The notes: a model not told the origin generated them from the sequence alone. A DNA stretch of 34,884 bases from Aquipseudomonas alcaligenes MRY13-0052 (GCA_000474255.1 BATO01000067.1:1-34884), one strand, 5' to 3'. Positions 8,306-16,814 are shown, counted from the stretch's first letter. Translations and numbers: made by a program.

Positions 8306-9498
8306 TAGGCCACCGGCGTCGGCAGCACCGACGCCGTCTCCAGGCCGAGGAAGCTTTGCAGGTCGGCCTTCTGCGCCATGGCGTCCTGGTAGCCCAGCTC
8401 GATCAGTTCATTGCAGTAGCCGGGTTCGAACAGCAGGTAACTGATCACCCCGGCACCACTGGCCTTGGTCGCTCCCGGCCCACGCAGGAAGGTGCGGATC
8501 GCCCGCGGCATCTCGCGGCGGTGACGCGCGGCGATGGTGTCCAGCGGCTGGCTCGGCGAAATCACCAGCACCTCCACAGGCTTCAGGCCCAGGTTTCGCG
8601 GGCGCTGCCCGGCGGGAATCGCCTGGCTCAGCTGGTTGATGCGCTCCAGCAGCTCGATGTCGCTTTCCAGGTTGTCGATGAAGGTGCTGTTGAGCATGTG
8701 CCCGCCGATCTGCGCCAGGCTCGGCGGGTTGCCCGTACTGGCGCGCACCACACCATCGTTGACGTTGCCCACCCGCGGGTTGCCACTCACCCCCACCACC
8801 AGGATGCGATTGGCCCCCAGGTGCAGCGCCGGGCTGATGGGCGCCGACTGGCGCACCGCGCCGTCGCCGAAGTATTCGCGGTTGATCCGCACCGGCGGGA
8901 AGATCAGCGGAATGGCCGCACTGGCCAGCAGGTGGTCAAGCGCCAGGCGCGTGGGCACGCCGACGCGGCGGTGGCGGAACCAGGGGTCGATGGTGGCGCG
9001 GCCCTGGTAGAAGGTCACCGCCTGGCCGGACTCGTAGCCGAAGGCGGTCACCGCCACGGCCCGCAACTGGCGCAGGCGTACGGCGGCGGCGATGCCGGTG
9101 AAGTCCAGCTCGCGCTCCAGCAGGCCGCGCAGGGGGGCATTGTCCAGCAGCGCCACCGGCGCGTGGCGGTTCATCCCCAGCAGGCTGTGACCGAGGAAGC
9201 GCGCGCTCTGGCGCAATACACCGGGCCAGTCGCTGCGGTACACCTGGGAGGTGTGGAAGCCTTGCCAGACGGCGGTGAGGCGGCGGATCGCCTCACTGAA
9301 ATGCAGGGCACCGCAGGCCAGGCCCACGGCATTGATGGCGCCGGCCGAGGTGCCGACTATCACCGGGAAGGGGTTGTGCATCGAGTCGGGCAGCAGGTCG
9401 GCGATCGCCGCCAGCACGCCCACCTGGTAGGCCGCTCGCGCGCCGCCGCCCGAGAGGATGAGTCCGGTCACGGGCTTGGTTGCGGCGGGTTCACTCAT
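8302..9498 (-). CDS. patatin-like phospholipase/acyl hydrolase
   Basis: This is a 398-residue patatin-family lipase. The oxyanion-hole loop SGGGARAAYQVG (residues 16-27), the nucleophile elbow GTSAG with S51, and the catalytic aspartate D212 in the FGDGA motif are all intact, so an active Ser-Asp dyad is expected. There is no signal peptide; the chain starts MSEPAATKPVTGLILSGG, suggesting a cytoplasmic or membrane-associated enzyme. The ATG at 9498 has GGAAG upstream; the open frame to 9666 continues without a better start. It lies 53 bases after the acyltransferase gene on the same strand and probably shares its transcript. The substrate is probably phospholipid or another acyl ester. Confidence 0.88.
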   Translation of the reverse strand: MSEPAATKPVTGLILSGGGARAAYQVGVLAAIADLLPDSMHNPFPVIVGTSAGAINAVGLACGALHFSEAIRRLTAVWQGFHTSQVYRSDWPGVLRQSARFLGHSLLGMNRHAPVALLDNAPLRGLLERELDFTGIAAAVRLRQLRAVAVTAFGYESGQAVTFYQGRATIDPWFRHRRVGVPTRLALDHLLASAAIPLIFPPVRINREYFGDGAVRQSAPISPALHLGANRILVVGVSGNPRVGNVNDGVVRASTGNPPSLAQIGGHMLNSTFIDNLESDIELLERINQLSQAIPAGQRPRNLGLKPVEVLVISPSQPLDTIAARHRREMPRAIRTFLRGPGATKASGAGVISYLLFEPGYCNELIELGYQDAMAQKADLQSFLGLETASVLPTPVAY

Positions 9499-9551
9499 GA
9501 AAGGCTTCCGTTTTTTCCGCGAGTATAGGGCCCGCGTGGGCCCGGCGCTGC

Positions 9552-10472
9552 TCAGTAGAGCTTCGGCTCGCCTTCCGGCCGGGTCTTGAAGCGGCGATGG
9601 GCCCAGAGGTACTGCTCGGGGAGGCGGCTTACGGCCTGTTCGATCCACTGGTTGATGCGCAGGCAATCCGCCTCCTCGCTCTCGCCCGGGAAGTCGGCCA
9701 GCGGCGGGTGGATCACCAGGCGGTAGCCGGAGCCGTCGGCCAGGCGTTCCTGGGTGAAGGGCAGCACCCGCGCGCGGCCCAGGCGGGCGAACTTGGTGGT
9801 GGCGGTGACGGTGGCGGCGGTGACGCCGAACAGCGGCACGAACAGGCTCTGCTTGCGCCCGTAGTCCTGGTCCGGCGCGTACCAGATGGCACGCCCGGCA
9901 CGCAGCACCTTGAGCATGGCGCGTACGTCTTCACGCTCGATGGCCGTGGCGTCGAGATTGTGCCGCTCGCGCCCCTGGCGCTGGACGAAGTCGAACAGCG
10001 GGTTCTTGTGCTCGCGGTACATGCCGTCGATGGTGTGCACCTGGCCGAGCAGCGCGGCGCCGATCTCCAGGGTGGTGAAGTGCAGCGCCATGAGAATCAC
10101 GCCCTGGCCGTCCGCCTGGGCCTGGCGCAGATGCTCCAGGCCTTCTATATGGGCGAGTTTGCGCAGGCGCGAGGCCGGCCACCACCAGCTCATGGCCATC
10201 TCGAAGAAGGCGATGCCGGTGGAGGCGAAGTTCTCCCTGAGCAAGCGCTTGCGCTCGGCAACGGGCAACGCGGGGAAACACAGCTCCAGGTTGCGCCGGA
10301 CGATGTGTCGACGCGAACCGGCGACCCGCAGCATCAGCCAGCCCAGGGCGCGCCCCAGGCGCAGCAGCACCGGGTAGGGCAACAAGGTAATCAGCCACAG
10401 CACCGCCAGGCCGAGCCACAGGGGCCAGAAGCGCGGGTGGAGGAAGGCGGCGCGGAAGCGGGGACGTTCCAT
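9552..10472 (-). CDS. LpxL/HtrB-type lipid A lauroyl acyltransferase
   Basis: The enzyme transfers a secondary acyl chain from acyl-ACP to the lipid A precursor at the inner face of the inner membrane. The 306-residue length matches LpxL/LpxM. One N-terminal membrane segment (about residues 15-37) precedes the catalytic HX4E motif, H131-FTTL-E136 (ALHFTTLEIG). The conserved block YAPDQDYG and the RRFKTRPEG tail are also typical. The gene is divergent from minC. In P. aeruginosa PAO1 an acyltransferase gene of this kind lies beside minC, as far as I recall. The ribosome binding site is weak (GGATCC). The acyl chain and position used cannot be read from the sequence. Confidence 0.9.
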   Translation of the reverse strand: MERPRFRAAFLHPRFWPLWLGLAVLWLITLLPYPVLLRLGRALGWLMLRVAGSRRHIVRRNLELCFPALPVAERKRLLRENFASTGIAFFEMAMSWWWPASRLRKLAHIEGLEHLRQAQADGQGVILMALHFTTLEIGAALLGQVHTIDGMYREHKNPLFDFVQRQGRERHNLDATAIEREDVRAMLKVLRAGRAIWYAPDQDYGRKQSLFVPLFGVTAATVTATTKFARLGRARVLPFTQERLADGSGYRLVIHPPLADFPGESEEADCLRINQWIEQAVSRLPEQYLWAHRRFKTRPEGEPKLY

Positions 10473-10556
10473 CGGTGGATCCGTAGGGCTGCGTGGGCAA
10501 AGGCCGGCATTCTACAGAAATAGCTGCCAGCCGGCGCCCATCCTGCCCCGCGCGTC

Positions 10557-10585
10557 TTGCGACGGCCCGGCGTTCTCGCTATAAG
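10557..10585 (+). promoter_or_regulatory. sigma-70 type promoter of minC
   Basis: TTGCGA (10557-10562) and TATAAG (10580-10585) are separated by exactly 17 bases and lie 30 bases upstream of the minC ATG. This is a near-consensus housekeeping promoter in a G+C-rich background. Confidence 0.65.
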
Positions 10586-10614
10586 TCCTGCCCATCAGAC
10601 CCAGCAGAAAGACC

Positions 10615-11361
10615 ATGAGCCAAGCTGACCTTCTCGACCAAGATCCCGTGTTCCAGCTCAAGGGCAGCATGCTCGCCATCACCGTGATGGAGCTGGCGCA
10701 CAACGACCTCGAACGCCTCGACCGGCAACTGGCCGACAAGGTCGCCCAGGCCCCCAACTTCTTCCAGAACACCCCGCTGGTAATGGCCCTCGACAAACTG
10801 CCGGCCAGCGAAGGCGAAGTGGACCTCGCCGCGCTGCTCGACGTCTGCCGCCGCCATGGCCTGCGCACCCTGGCCATCCGCGCCAGCAACGAACAGCACA
10901 TCGCCGCCGCCAATACCCTCGACATCCCCGTGCTGCCGCCCTCGGGCGCTCGCGAGCGGGTCATCGACCCGGTGGAGCCCGGCGCCAAGAAGGCGACGAA
11001 AGTCCCGGAGAAACCCGCCGAGCCCGTGACCCGCCCGACCAAGGTGGTGACTACCCCGGTACGCGGCGGCCAGCAGATCTACGCTCCCGGCGGCGACCTG
11101 GTGGTAGTCGCCCCGGTGAGCCCGGGTGCGGAACTTCTCGCCGATGGCAACATCCATGTGTACGGTCCCATGCGTGGCAGGGCACTGGCAGGCATAAAGG
11201 GCGATACCAAGGCCCGGATCTTCTGTCAGCAACTGGCCGCCGAACTGGTGTCGGTAGCCGGTCAATACAAGGTCGCCGAAGACCTCCGGCGCGAGCCGCT
11301 CTGGGGGCATTCGGTGCAGGTCAGCCTGTCGGGAGATGTGTTGAACATCACCCGCCTTTAA
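10615..11361 (+). CDS. minC: septum site-determining protein MinC
   Basis: MinC blocks FtsZ assembly away from midcell when recruited to the membrane by MinD. The 248-residue product has the N-terminal FtsZ-inhibitory domain (about residues 8-115), a Pro/Ala/Lys-rich linker (about 116-142) and the C-terminal beta-helix domain (about 145-245, with [20 protein letters not shown] and [16 protein letters not shown]). It is first in minCDE, driven by the promoter at 10557-10585, and followed by a 99-bp gap before minD. Confidence 0.97.
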   Translation: MSQADLLDQDPVFQLKGSMLAITVMELAHNDLERLDRQLADKVAQAPNFFQNTPLVMALDKLPASEGEVDLAALLDVCRRHGLRTLAIRASNEQHIAAANTLDIPVLPPSGARERVIDPVEPGAKKATKVPEKPAEPVTRPTKVVTTPVRGGQQIYAPGGDLVVVAPVSPGAELLADGNIHVYGPMRGRALAGIKGDTKARIFCQQLAAELVSVAGQYKVAEDLRREPLWGHSVQVSLSGDVLNITRL

Positions 11362-11393
11362 CGGATACTGCCGCGAATTTTCAGGGACCTGAA

Positions 11394-11447
11394 CGGGAGC
11401 CAGGACGGCCGACCAAGGCCTGCAAGTTCCCGCTTTTCTTATTATTT
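11394..11447 (+). terminator. attenuator-like hairpin and T-rich tract between minC and minD
   Basis: CGGGA (11394-11398) can pair with TCCCG (11428-11432), with GGCC/GGCC inside, followed by the T-rich run CTTTTCTTATTATTT. The stem is imperfect, so this may only be partial termination or chance. It would let minC be expressed more than minDE. Confidence 0.3.
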
Positions 11448-11460
11448 GGGGTGAATCACC

Positions 11461-12276
11461 TTGGCCAAGATCCTCGTTGTCACGTCCGGCAAGGGTGGCG
11501 TGGGCAAAACCACCACCAGCGCCGCCATCGGCACCGGCCTCGCTCTGCGCGGGCACAAAACCGTCATCGTCGACTTCGACGTCGGCCTGCGTAACCTCGA
11601 CCTCATCATGGGCTGCGAACGCCGCGTGGTGTACGACTTCGTCAACGTCATCAACGGCGAAGCGACCCTGACCCAGGCCCTGATCAAGGACAAGCGTCTC
11701 GAGAACCTCTACGTCCTGGCCGCCAGCCAGACCCGCGACAAGGACGCGCTGACCCTCGAAGGCGTCGGCACCGTCATCGAAGAGCTGGCGAAGAATTTCG
11801 AATACGTGGTCTGCGACTCTCCCGCCGGCATCGAGAAAGGTGCCCACCTGGCCATGTACTACGCCGATGAGGCGATCGTCGTGACCAACCCGGAAGTCTC
11901 CTCGGTACGCGACTCCGACCGCATGCTCGGCCTGCTGGCCAGCAAATCGCGCCGCGCCGAGAAGGGCGAGGAGCCGATCAAGGAGCGCCTGCTGCTCACC
12001 CGCTACAACCCGGAGCGCGTCACCAAGGGCGAAATGCTCGGTGTCGAGGACGTCGAGGAAATCCTCGCCATCCACCTGCTCGGTGTCATCCCGGAATCCC
12101 AGGCGGTGCTCAAGGCATCCAACCAGGGTGTTCCGGTCATCCTCGACGAGCAAAGCGACGCCGGCCAGGCGTACAGTGATGCCGTCGATCGCCTGCTCGG
12201 CAAGGAACTGCCCCACCGGTTCCTGGACGTGCAGAAGAAAGGACTCTTGCAACGCCTTTTTGGAGGCCGTGAATGA
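11461..12276 (+). CDS. minD: septum site-determining ATPase MinD
   Basis: MinD is the membrane-cycling ATPase that carries MinC and is displaced by MinE. The 271-residue product has the deviant Walker A motif [13 protein letters not shown] (residues 9-21, K11 and K16), [11 protein letters not shown] after strand 2, and a C-terminal amphipathic membrane-targeting helix ([11 protein letters not shown]). The start is a TTG at 11461 with a strong TTGGGGTG ribosome binding site eight bases upstream; no in-frame ATG or GTG gives the complete P-loop. Known Pseudomonas minD genes begin at the same point. The stop overlaps minE (ATGA). Confidence 0.97.
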   Translation: MAKILVVTSGKGGVGKTTTSAAIGTGLALRGHKTVIVDFDVGLRNLDLIMGCERRVVYDFVNVINGEATLTQALIKDKRLENLYVLAASQTRDKDALTLEGVGTVIEELAKNFEYVVCDSPAGIEKGAHLAMYYADEAIVVTNPEVSSVRDSDRMLGLLASKSRRAEKGEEPIKERLLLTRYNPERVTKGEMLGVEDVEEILAIHLLGVIPESQAVLKASNQGVPVILDEQSDAGQAYSDAVDRLLGKELPHRFLDVQKKGLLQRLFGGRE

Positions 12277-12527
12277 ATATTCTTGACTTCTTTCGCGAGC
12301 GGAAGAAGCAGAACAGCGCTTCGATCGCTAAAGAACGACTCCAGATCATCGTCGCCCACGAGCGCGGCCAGCGCAGCCAGCCGGACTACCTCCCGGCGCT
12401 GCAGAAGGAACTGGTTGAGGTGATCCGTAAGTACGTCAACATCGACCAGGATCAGGTCCAGGTCCTGCTCGAGGACCAGGGCAACTGCTCCATCCTCGAG
12501 TTGAACATCACCCTGCCCGATCGCTGA
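12273..12527 (+). CDS. minE: cell division topological specificity factor MinE
   Basis: MinE stimulates MinD ATPase and drives the Min oscillation. The 84-residue product has the N-terminal membrane-binding and MinD-contact segment ([20 protein letters not shown], then [10 protein letters not shown]) and the C-terminal dimerisation domain ending [10 protein letters not shown]. It overlaps minD by four bases, so it is translationally coupled. A hairpin 18 bases after the stop closes the operon. Confidence 0.97.
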   Translation: MNILDFFRERKKQNSASIAKERLQIIVAHERGQRSQPDYLPALQKELVEVIRKYVNIDQDQVQVLLEDQGNCSILELNITLPDR

Positions 12528-12544
12528 TCAGGGCTGGTGTGCTG

Positions 12545-12573
12545 GACGGCGGCTGCGGCCGCCGTCTTCATTT
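12545..12573 (+). terminator. terminator between minE and rluA
   Basis: GACGGCGGC (12545-12553), loop TGCG, GCCGCCGTC (12558-12566) is a perfect 9-bp stem followed by TTCATTT. It lies just after minE and only 22 bases ahead of the rluA start, so rluA either relies on readthrough or starts from within the hairpin region. Confidence 0.7.
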
Positions 12574-12587
12574 CCGGATATAGAACC

Positions 12588-13223
12588 ATGCCTCTCTCGC
12601 AGATCGAAATACTCCACCAGGATCCGGCCTTCCTGGTCATCAACAAGCCGACCCTGCTGCTTTCCGTGCCGGGCCGCGCCGATGACAACAAGGACTGCCT
12701 GATCACCCGACTGCAGGAGAACGGCTACCCGGAAGCGCTGATCGTCCACCGCCTGGACTGGGAGACCTCGGGCATCATCCTCCTGGCCCGTGACCCCGAC
12801 AGCCACCGCGAGCTGTCCCGCCAGTTCCATGATCGCGAGACCGAGAAGGCCTACACCGCCCTCTGCTGGGGCCAGCCGGAACAGGACAGCGGGCGCATCG
12901 AACTGCCCCTGCGCTACGACCCGCCGACCAAGCCGCGCCACGTGGTCGACCACGAGCAGGGCCGCCACGCCCTGACCTTCTGGCGGGTACTGGAGCGCTG
13001 CGGCAACCACTGCCGCGTCGAGCTGACCCCCATCACCGGTCGCTCCCACCAGTTGCGCGTGCACATGCTCTCCATCGGCCACCCACTGCTGGGCGACCGC
13101 CTCTACGCCCACGACGAAGCCCTGGCCGCCCACGAGCGCCTGTGCCTGCACGCCAGCATGCTCGCCTTCAGCCACCCGGTGACCGGCGAGCGCTTGCGCT
13201 TCGAGTGCCCGGCGCCGTTCTGA
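12588..13223 (+). CDS. rluA: RluA-family pseudouridine synthase
   Basis: RluA converts U746 of 23S rRNA and U32 of several tRNAs to pseudouridine. The 211-residue product (E. coli RluA is 219) lacks an S4 domain, as RluA does. It has the catalytic aspartate D57 in VHRLDWETSG, and the ITGRSHQLRVHM motif typical of the family. The ATG at 12588 is preferred; the frame extends upstream through the terminator hairpin without a start signal. The methyltransferase gene begins four bases after the stop, so the two are likely co-transcribed. Confidence 0.92.
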   Translation: MPLSQIEILHQDPAFLVINKPTLLLSVPGRADDNKDCLITRLQENGYPEALIVHRLDWETSGIILLARDPDSHRELSRQFHDRETEKAYTALCWGQPEQDSGRIELPLRYDPPTKPRHVVDHEQGRHALTFWRVLERCGNHCRVELTPITGRSHQLRVHMLSIGHPLLGDRLYAHDEALAAHERLCLHASMLAFSHPVTGERLRFECPAPF

Positions 13224-13227
13224 GGCG

Positions 13228-13803
13228 ATGACCGACAGCCTCTACTACGACCGCACCCAGGGCGCCCCGCCCTGGCCGGTCCTGTTGATGGCCATCGAAG
13301 CCCTCGGCCGCCCCGGTACCCGTGGCATCGACCTCGGCTGCGGCGCCGGCCGCGACACCCTGGAAATGCTCCGCCGTGGCTGGGAGGTGCTGGCCATCGA
13401 CCGCGAGCCCGAAGCCATCGAACGCCTGCTGGGCCAGGTGCCGCCCGATCAGTTGCCACGCCTGCAAGCGCGCTGCGCCCGTTTCGAGGACTGCGAGCTG
13501 CCGGCCGCCGACGTCGTCAACAGCGCCTTCGCCCTGCCCTTCTGCGCCCCGGCGGACTTCCCGGCCCTGTGGCAGCGTATCGACGAGGCCCTGGCAGGCG
13601 GCGGTATCTTCTGCGGCAACCTGTTCGGCGAACGTGACGACTGGGCCGGCCCCGAGCTGAGCATCTTCAGCGAGGACCAGGTACGGCAGCTGTTCGCCGA
13701 CTGGGAGCTGCTGCACTTCGAGGTGATCGACCGCGAAGGCAGCACCGCCCGTGGCCGTACCAAGCGCTGGCACCTGTTTTCAGTGGTCGCGCGGCACCGC
13801 TGA
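13228..13803 (+). CDS. class I SAM-dependent methyltransferase
   Basis: The 191-residue product is a small Rossmann-fold methyltransferase. SAM motif I is GIDLGCGAGRDTLEM (about residues 33-47), the acidic end of strand 2 is in VLAIDREPEA, and DVVNSAFALPF is in the motif IV position. It resembles the TehB/thiopurine-methyltransferase-like group, but the substrate cannot be read from the sequence. The ATG lies four bases after the rluA stop with GAGG just ahead, which implies an rluA-methyltransferase transcript. A methyl acceptor among small molecules is more likely than rRNA, because no RNA-binding domain is present. Confidence 0.8.
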   Translation: MTDSLYYDRTQGAPPWPVLLMAIEALGRPGTRGIDLGCGAGRDTLEMLRRGWEVLAIDREPEAIERLLGQVPPDQLPRLQARCARFEDCELPAADVVNSAFALPFCAPADFPALWQRIDEALAGGGIFCGNLFGERDDWAGPELSIFSEDQVRQLFADWELLHFEVIDREGSTARGRTKRWHLFSVVARHR

Positions 13804-13844
13804 ATCCATGACGGCCGGCACAAGAACCGGGCTATCGCCGCCAT

Positions 13845-13858
13845 GGTGAAAATTCACC
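13845..13858. promoter_or_regulatory. palindrome in the apeB promoter region
   Basis: GGTGAAAATTCACC is a 6-bp inverted repeat around an AA centre, lying 67-80 bases upstream of the apeB start in the 122-bp gap after the methyltransferase. It has the size and symmetry of a dimeric repressor site, but I cannot assign a regulator. Confidence 0.3.
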
Positions 13859-13925
13859 GGCCTGCGCCTCCTAATCACCAAGCCCGATGCGATAAACTCC
13901 GGCCCATCGCTGTCTGGAGTCCGTT

Positions 13926-15215
13926 ATGCGCGAAGAGTTGAACCAGGGCCTTATCGATTTCCTCAAGGCCTCCCCCACCCCCTTCCATGCCACCCGCAGC
14001 CTGGCCCAGCGCCTGGAGGCAGCGGGCTACGTGCACCTCGACGAGCGTGATGCCTGGCGCGCCGAGGCCGGTGGGCGCTACTACGTGACCCGCAACGACT
14101 CCTCGCTGATCGCCATCAAACTGGGCAAGCGCCCCATGCTCGACGGCGGCCTGCGCCTGGTCGGCGCCCACACCGACAGCCCTTGCCTGCGGGTCAAGCC
14201 CAACCCGGAACTGCACCGCCAGGGCTTCTGGCAACTGGGCGTCGAAGTCTACGGCGGCGCCCTGCTGGCCCCCTGGTTCGACCGCGACCTGTCCCTGGCC
14301 GGCCGCGTCACCTACCGCGCCGCCGGCAAGGTGGAAAGCCAGTTGGTGGACTTCCAGGCGCCCATCGCCGTGATCCCCAACCTGGCCATCCACCTCAACC
14401 GCGAAGCCAACCAGGGCTGGGCCATCAACGCCCAGACCGAGCTGCCGCCGATCCTGGCCCAGCTGGCCACCGGCGAGACCCGCGAGTTCCGTGACCTGCT
14501 GGCCGAGCAGCTGACCCTGGAGCACGGCGTCAGCGCCGACGCGGTGCTGGACTACGAACTGAGCTTCTACGACACCCAGAGCGCCGCCGTGATCGGCCTC
14601 GGCGGCGACTTCATCGCCGGTGCGCGCCTGGACAACCTGCTCTCCTGCTATGCCGGCCTGCAGGCCCTGCTCGCCGCCGAAGGCGACGAAAGCTGCGTGC
14701 TGGTATGCACCGACCACGAGGAAGTGGGCTCCTGCTCCGCCTGTGGCGCCGACGGCCCCTTCCTGGAGCAGGTGCTGCGCCGCCTGATGCCCGAGGGCGA
14801 TGCGTTCGCCCGCACCATCCAGCGCTCGCTGCTGGTCTCGGCCGACAACGCCCACGGCGTGCACCCCAACTACGCCGACAAGCACGACGGCAACCACGGT
14901 CCCAAGCTCAACGCCGGCCCGGTGATCAAGATCAACAGCAACCAGCGCTACGCCACCAACAGCGAAACCGCCGGTTTCTTCCGCCACCTGTGCCTGGAAA
15001 ACGAAGTGCCGGTGCAGAGCTTCGTCACCCGCAGCGATATGGGTTGCGGCTCCACCATCGGCCCCATCACCGCCAGCCAACTGGGCGTGCGCACCGTGGA
15101 CATCGGCCTGCCGACCTTCGCCATGCACTCCATCCGCGAACTGGCCGGCAGCCATGACCTCGCCCACCTGGTGAAGGTGCTGGCCGCCTTCTACTCCAGC
15201 CACGACCTGCCCTGA
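13926..15215 (+). CDS. apeB: M18 family aspartyl aminopeptidase ApeB
   Basis: This is a dinuclear zinc aminopeptidase of 429 residues, the usual M18 length, that releases N-terminal acidic residues from peptides in the cytoplasm. All metal and catalytic residues are visible: H82 ([11 protein letters not shown]), D236 (GARLDNLLS), E265/E266 (CTDHEEVGS), D307 ([12 protein letters not shown]) and H401 ([10 protein letters not shown]). The start follows TGGAGT. gmhA starts 15 bases after the stop, so the two may share a transcript. In PAO1 an M18 enzyme follows rluA, from memory. Confidence 0.95.
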   Translation: MREELNQGLIDFLKASPTPFHATRSLAQRLEAAGYVHLDERDAWRAEAGGRYYVTRNDSSLIAIKLGKRPMLDGGLRLVGAHTDSPCLRVKPNPELHRQGFWQLGVEVYGGALLAPWFDRDLSLAGRVTYRAAGKVESQLVDFQAPIAVIPNLAIHLNREANQGWAINAQTELPPILAQLATGETREFRDLLAEQLTLEHGVSADAVLDYELSFYDTQSAAVIGLGGDFIAGARLDNLLSCYAGLQALLAAEGDESCVLVCTDHEEVGSCSACGADGPFLEQVLRRLMPEGDAFARTIQRSLLVSADNAHGVHPNYADKHDGNHGPKLNAGPVIKINSNQRYATNSETAGFFRHLCLENEVPVQSFVTRSDMGCGSTIGPITASQLGVRTVDIGLPTFAMHSIRELAGSHDLAHLVKVLAAFYSSHDLP

Positions 15216-15229
15216 ACGGAGACAGCCGC

Positions 15230-15817
15230 ATGCTCAGCCACATCCGCAACAGCCTCGAGGAAGCCCGGACGGCGCTGGACAACTTCATCGCCAACGAGCA
15301 GGCCCTGCGCAGCATCGAGCGCGCGGCGGAGCTGCTGGTGGAAAGCTTCGAGAACAAGGGCAAGGCCTTCTCCTGCGGCAATGGCGGCTCCATGTGCGAC
15401 GCCATGCACTTCGCCGAGGAACTGACCGGGCGCTACCGCAAGAACCGCCCGGGCATCGCCGCCATCTCCATCAGCGACGCCAGCCACATCAGCTGCGTGG
15501 CCAACGACTTCGGCTACGACCACATCTTCTCGCGCTACATCGAGTCCCACGGTCGCGAGGGCGACGTGCTGCTGGCCTTCAGCACCAGCGGCAAGAGCCC
15601 CAACGTGATCAAGGCCGCCGAAGCCGCCAAGGCGCTGGGGGTGAAGGTCGTCGCCCTCACCGGCAAGCGCGGCTCGCTGCTCGAAGGCCTCGCCGACGTG
15701 TGCATCTGCGCCCCCGGCGGCGACTTCGCCGACCGCGTGCAGGAGCTGCACATCAAGGTGGTGCACATCCTCATCGAGCTGGTGGAGCGCAAGCTCGCGC
15801 CTGAAAACTACGCTTAA
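15230..15817 (+). CDS. gmhA: phosphoheptose isomerase GmhA (enteric type)
   Basis: GmhA converts sedoheptulose 7-phosphate to D-glycero-D-manno-heptose 7-phosphate, the first step of ADP-heptose synthesis for the LPS core. The 195-residue SIS-domain protein follows E. coli GmhA closely: [45 protein letters not shown], and [16 protein letters not shown] near the end. The zinc and active-site residues of E. coli GmhA (H61, E65, Q172, H180) have counterparts here (H60, E64 and the Q/H pair eight residues apart). It is therefore GmhA rather than the related DiaA. Pseudomonads usually have another GmhA-like gene elsewhere, so this may be a second or acquired copy. A heptamer minisatellite starts two bases past the stop. 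Confidence 0.88.
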   Translation: MLSHIRNSLEEARTALDNFIANEQALRSIERAAELLVESFENKGKAFSCGNGGSMCDAMHFAEELTGRYRKNRPGIAAISISDASHISCVANDFGYDHIFSRYIESHGREGDVLLAFSTSGKSPNVIKAAEAAKALGVKVVALTGKRGSLLEGLADVCICAPGGDFADRVQELHIKVVHILIELVERKLAPENYA

Positions 15818-15818
15818 A

Positions 15819-15872
15819 GAAGCTGGAAGCTGGAAGCTGGAAGCTGGAAGCTGGAAGCTGGAAGCTGGAAGC
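15819..15872 (+). repeat. (GAAGCTG) heptamer minisatellite, 7 full copies plus 5 bases
   Basis: Seven perfect consecutive copies of GAAGCTG run from 15819 to 15867, followed by GAAGC. The array starts immediately after the gmhA stop codon. Such GGAAGCT arrays recur in some Pseudomonas genomes and are prone to slipped-strand length change. It is non-coding. Confidence 0.95.
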
Positions 15873-16066
15873 CAGTCAGCGTGCCAGGCCCAGCTTCCTG
15901 ATCAACTCAGCCCGCCTCAGAACACATTGGTAGGTTGGCGCCGAGCGCAGCGAGGCCCAACGACACACACTTCACCCTTGCCATGTTGGGCTTCGTACCT
16001 CAGCCCAATCTACACCCGCCCCCGCTCTGCCCTTCACTTCCAGCTTCTAACTTCTGGCTTCCAGCT
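15863..16066. repeat. 13-bp inverted repeats bounding the gmhA-regulator intergenic block
   Basis: AGCTGGAAGCCAG (15863-15875) recurs as its reverse complement CTGGCTTCCAGCT (16054-16066). A partial extra unit, CTTCCAGCTTC, lies at 16037-16047. The block between gmhA and the regulator is thus bordered by inverted minisatellite sequence, with a separate dispersed repeat inside. This could be an old insertion, or rearrangement between repeat arrays. Confidence 0.6.
15930..16013. repeat. dispersed extragenic repeat with GTAGGTTGG/CCAATCTAC ends
   Basis: An 84-base element begins GTAGGTTGG (15930-15938) and ends CCAATCTAC (16005-16013), its near inverted complement. Its interior includes GCGCCGAGCGCAGCGAGGCC. 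Elements of this form are familiar as dispersed non-coding repeats in several Pseudomonas genomes. No gene lies in 15818-16070. Confidence 0.6.
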
Positions 16067-16070
16067 GCCC

Positions 16071-16787
16071 CTACTCCGGCACCTCCACGCTGACGTGGAT
16101 CGCATCGTGCCGCCAGAACTCCAGGTCGCAGTCGATCAACCGGCCGTGCTGGTCGCGGTTGACCCGGGTGATGCGCAGCGCCGGGCTGCCGGGGGCGACC
16201 TTGAGGGTCGAGGCGGCTTCGGGGTGCAGCGCCGTGGGCACCATGTCGAAGCGCACGCGGCCGTAGCGGATGCCGTATTCGCTGCCGTAGAGATCGGTCA
16301 GCGAGCGGGTCAGGTCGAAATCGAGGATGCCGGCGAAGTACTGCGGGTTGAGGTAGTGCTCGACGTAGAGCACCAGGCGCCCGTCGATGCGCCGTGCCCG
16401 GCGGATCTGGTAGACGCTGGACAACGCCGGCAGCTCCAGCAGCTCGCAGACTTCCACGGTCGCCGGCATCAGCCGTGCACTGAGCACTTCGGTGGCCGGA
16501 ACCCGGCCCTGCTCGCCAACCATGGCGTGGAAGTGGCTGCGCACCAGGGGGTTGTAGGCCACCCGTGGCGGCGAGACGAACCAGCCGCGACGCTCTTCAC
16601 GGTAGATCAGCCCCTGCGCCTCCAACTGGCCCAGCGCCTCACGCAGGGTGATGCGGGTGGTGTCGAACAGTTCGCTGAGCTTGCGCTCGGCCGGCAGCTT
16701 GCCGCCCAGAGGCAACAGGCCATGCTCGATCTGCTCCTGCAGGGCGCGGCAGATGGCGGTAACGGTACGGGGCGCCTCTTCGCGCAT
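16071..16787 (-). CDS. GntR family (HutC/UTRA) transcriptional regulator
   Basis: The 238-residue product has an N-terminal GntR winged helix-turn-helix (about residues 5-75; LPAERKLSELFDTTRITLREALGQLEAQG) and a C-terminal UTRA ligand domain (about 95-235). This is the HutC subfamily that includes PhnF and PhnR, regulators of phosphonate and organic-phosphorus genes. UTRA domains typically bind the pathway substrate or product. It is divergent from the transport operon starting at 17089, with 301 bases between the two start codons containing TAGACCA sites, so it very probably controls that operon and itself. Its ATG at 16787 is the first plausible start and precedes the full HTH. Confidence 0.9.
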   Translation of the reverse strand: MREEAPRTVTAICRALQEQIEHGLLPLGGKLPAERKLSELFDTTRITLREALGQLEAQGLIYREERRGWFVSPPRVAYNPLVRSHFHAMVGEQGRVPATEVLSARLMPATVEVCELLELPALSSVYQIRRARRIDGRLVLYVEHYLNPQYFAGILDFDLTRSLTDLYGSEYGIRYGRVRFDMVPTALHPEAASTLKVAPGSPALRITRVNRDQHGRLIDCDLEFWRHDAIHVSVEVPE

Positions 16788-16802
16788 CGAAAAACTCCAA
16801 TC

Positions 16803-16814
16803 TGGAATAGACCA
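16803..16814. promoter_or_regulatory. candidate GntR/UTRA operator near the regulator start
   Basis: TGGAATAGACCA lies 16 bases upstream of the regulator start and matches the palindrome TGGTNTAGACCA at most positions. HutC-type regulators such as mycobacterial PhnF bind TGGTATAGACCA-like sequences, so an autoregulatory site is likely by analogy. Confidence 0.5.

Noticed and set aside
15230-15817. DiaA replication-initiation protein instead of GmhA
   Set aside because: The enteric GmhA zinc and catalytic residues and surrounding blocks are conserved, which DiaA lacks.
15819-15872. CRISPR-like repeat array
   Set aside because: Units are contiguous 7-mers without spacers, and no cas gene is present.
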